14,276 bases of DNA from NCBI GenBank assembly GCA_023432005.1, contig JAEYVF010000053.1, positions 1 through 14,276 of the forward strand, given 5' to 3'. A program made the translations under genes and the position numbers. The stretch is from Actinomycetes bacterium. Its GTDB lineage: Bacteria; Actinomycetota; Actinomycetes; Actinomycetales; Microbacteriaceae. The notes beneath the pieces were generated by a model. The model made no database searches and was not told the origin of the DNA. It was given only the letters and a program-made list of their open reading frames with translations. Below, in pieces: positions 13,824-14,276 of this stretch; position 1 is the stretch's first letter; each line of letters opens with the position of its first letter.

Positions 13824-14276
13824 CGGCCCCGCGCTTCCTCGGCGCCGTCGAGACGGTGCGCGACGGGGACGGATGGCGGCCGCTGCGCCTGCCCGCGGCG
13901 CAGGCCCGGCTCGCGCCCGAGCCCCTGCGGCTGCTCGCGTCGTTCACCTCCGGGGTGCGGATGCCACTGCGCACCGCCGCGCGCACCCTCGTTCTCGAGG
14001 TGCGCGTCGACCGGCTCGTCATGGCGCACCTCGACGCACCCGAGCGCGAGGCCGAGTTCCTCGCCGAGGTCGACGGGGACGTCGTGGCGCGGGCGGTCGC
14101 GACGCCGACGGGGCTCGTGCGGGAGCTGCGATCGGGGCCGTGGGCCGCCGAGCCGGCTCCGGCGCGGCGCCTCGCGCTCGACCTCGGCGGCGACGGCACG
14201 GAGCGCGAGGTCGTCGTGTGGCTGCCGGTCGACGCCGCCGTCGCGGTCGACGGCGTGACGGGCGACGCACCCGTGT
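13820..14276 (+). CDS. SGNH/GDSL hydrolase, N-terminal part (runs off the window)
   Basis: An open frame from ATG 13820 continues to the window end without a stop, showing 152 residues. The visible part is the beta-sandwich-like N-terminal domain that precedes the SGNH catalytic domain in many actinobacterial esterases. Landmarks are the early RLP segment, SGVRMPLRTAARTLVLEVRV (44-63) and the domain end EVVVWLPVDAAVAVDGVTGDAPV. The catalytic GDS motif would lie beyond base 14276. No signal peptide is visible. GGGG at 13811-13814 can serve as ribosome site; an in-frame TGA at 13775 rules out much longer starts. The proposed activity, acyl-ester or acetyl-sugar hydrolysis, depends on the unseen part. 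All minus-strand open frames over this stretch are low-complexity shadows. Confidence 0.82.
   Translation, partial: MTAPRFLGAVETVRDGDGWRPLRLPAAQARLAPEPLRLLASFTSGVRMPLRTAARTLVLEVRVDRLVMAHLDAPEREAEFLAEVDGDVVARAVATPTGLVRELRSGPWAAEPAPARRLALDLGGDGTEREVVVWLPVDAAVAVDGVTGDAPV

Noticed and set aside
1..14276. CRISPR array, IS element, phage or toxin-antitoxin genes, tRNA or rRNA
   Set aside because: No regularly spaced repeats, terminal inverted repeats, transposase/integrase motifs or RNA-gene sequences were found on either strand.

Overview
The window is about 70% GC, has very strong G/C third-position codon bias, uses several GTG starts and chains genes by 4-bp ATGA/GTGA overlaps. Its gene set (CebEFG-type cellobiose importer without its own ATPase, GH6 cellulase with CBM2, Cel/Ceb-box operator, DtxR/IdeR-like iron box) points to a cellulolytic actinobacterium, probably Micrococcales and perhaps Microbacteriaceae. 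The family-level placement is inference; no rRNA or tRNA is present to confirm it.

Left third (1-5357, + strand): a cellobiose/cello-oligosaccharide utilisation operon. It holds the C-terminal part of a solute-binding protein (5' end outside the window), a perfect 14-bp intergenic hairpin, two membrane permeases, a GH1 beta-glucosidase and a LacI-family repressor of the CebR/CelR type. A small GNAT acetyltransferase follows.

Middle (5693-9620, - strand): a small one-TM protein gene, then, reading leftwards from 9620, a tightly overlapping four-gene operon: domain-permuted lipoate-protein ligase, FecCD-type permease, HmuV-type ATPase and SGNH esterase. Its start is preceded by a probable leaderless promoter whose -35/spacer region is covered by a DtxR/IdeR-like iron box. 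No binding protein accompanies the permease.

Right third: a secreted GH6 cellulase with C-terminal CBM2 (- strand). Its promoter carries a perfect TGGGAGCGCTCCCA operator, the known CebR/CelR site, which ties this gene in trans to the LacI regulator about 6 kb away. Upstream are a monoacylglycerol-lipase-like alpha/beta hydrolase (-), a divergent MFS exporter (+) and the N-terminal part of an SGNH/GDSL hydrolase running off the window (+).

Functional picture: secreted GH6 releases cellobiose; the Ceb ABC system imports it, presumably powered by an ATPase encoded elsewhere; GH1 hydrolyses it inside the cell; the CebR-like repressor senses cello-oligosaccharides and controls at least the GH6 promoter. 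The most unusual part is the putatively iron-controlled lipoate-ligase/heme-permease/esterase operon. No CRISPR, insertion sequence, phage gene, tRNA or rRNA was seen, and no stretch over 300 bases lacks a gene.
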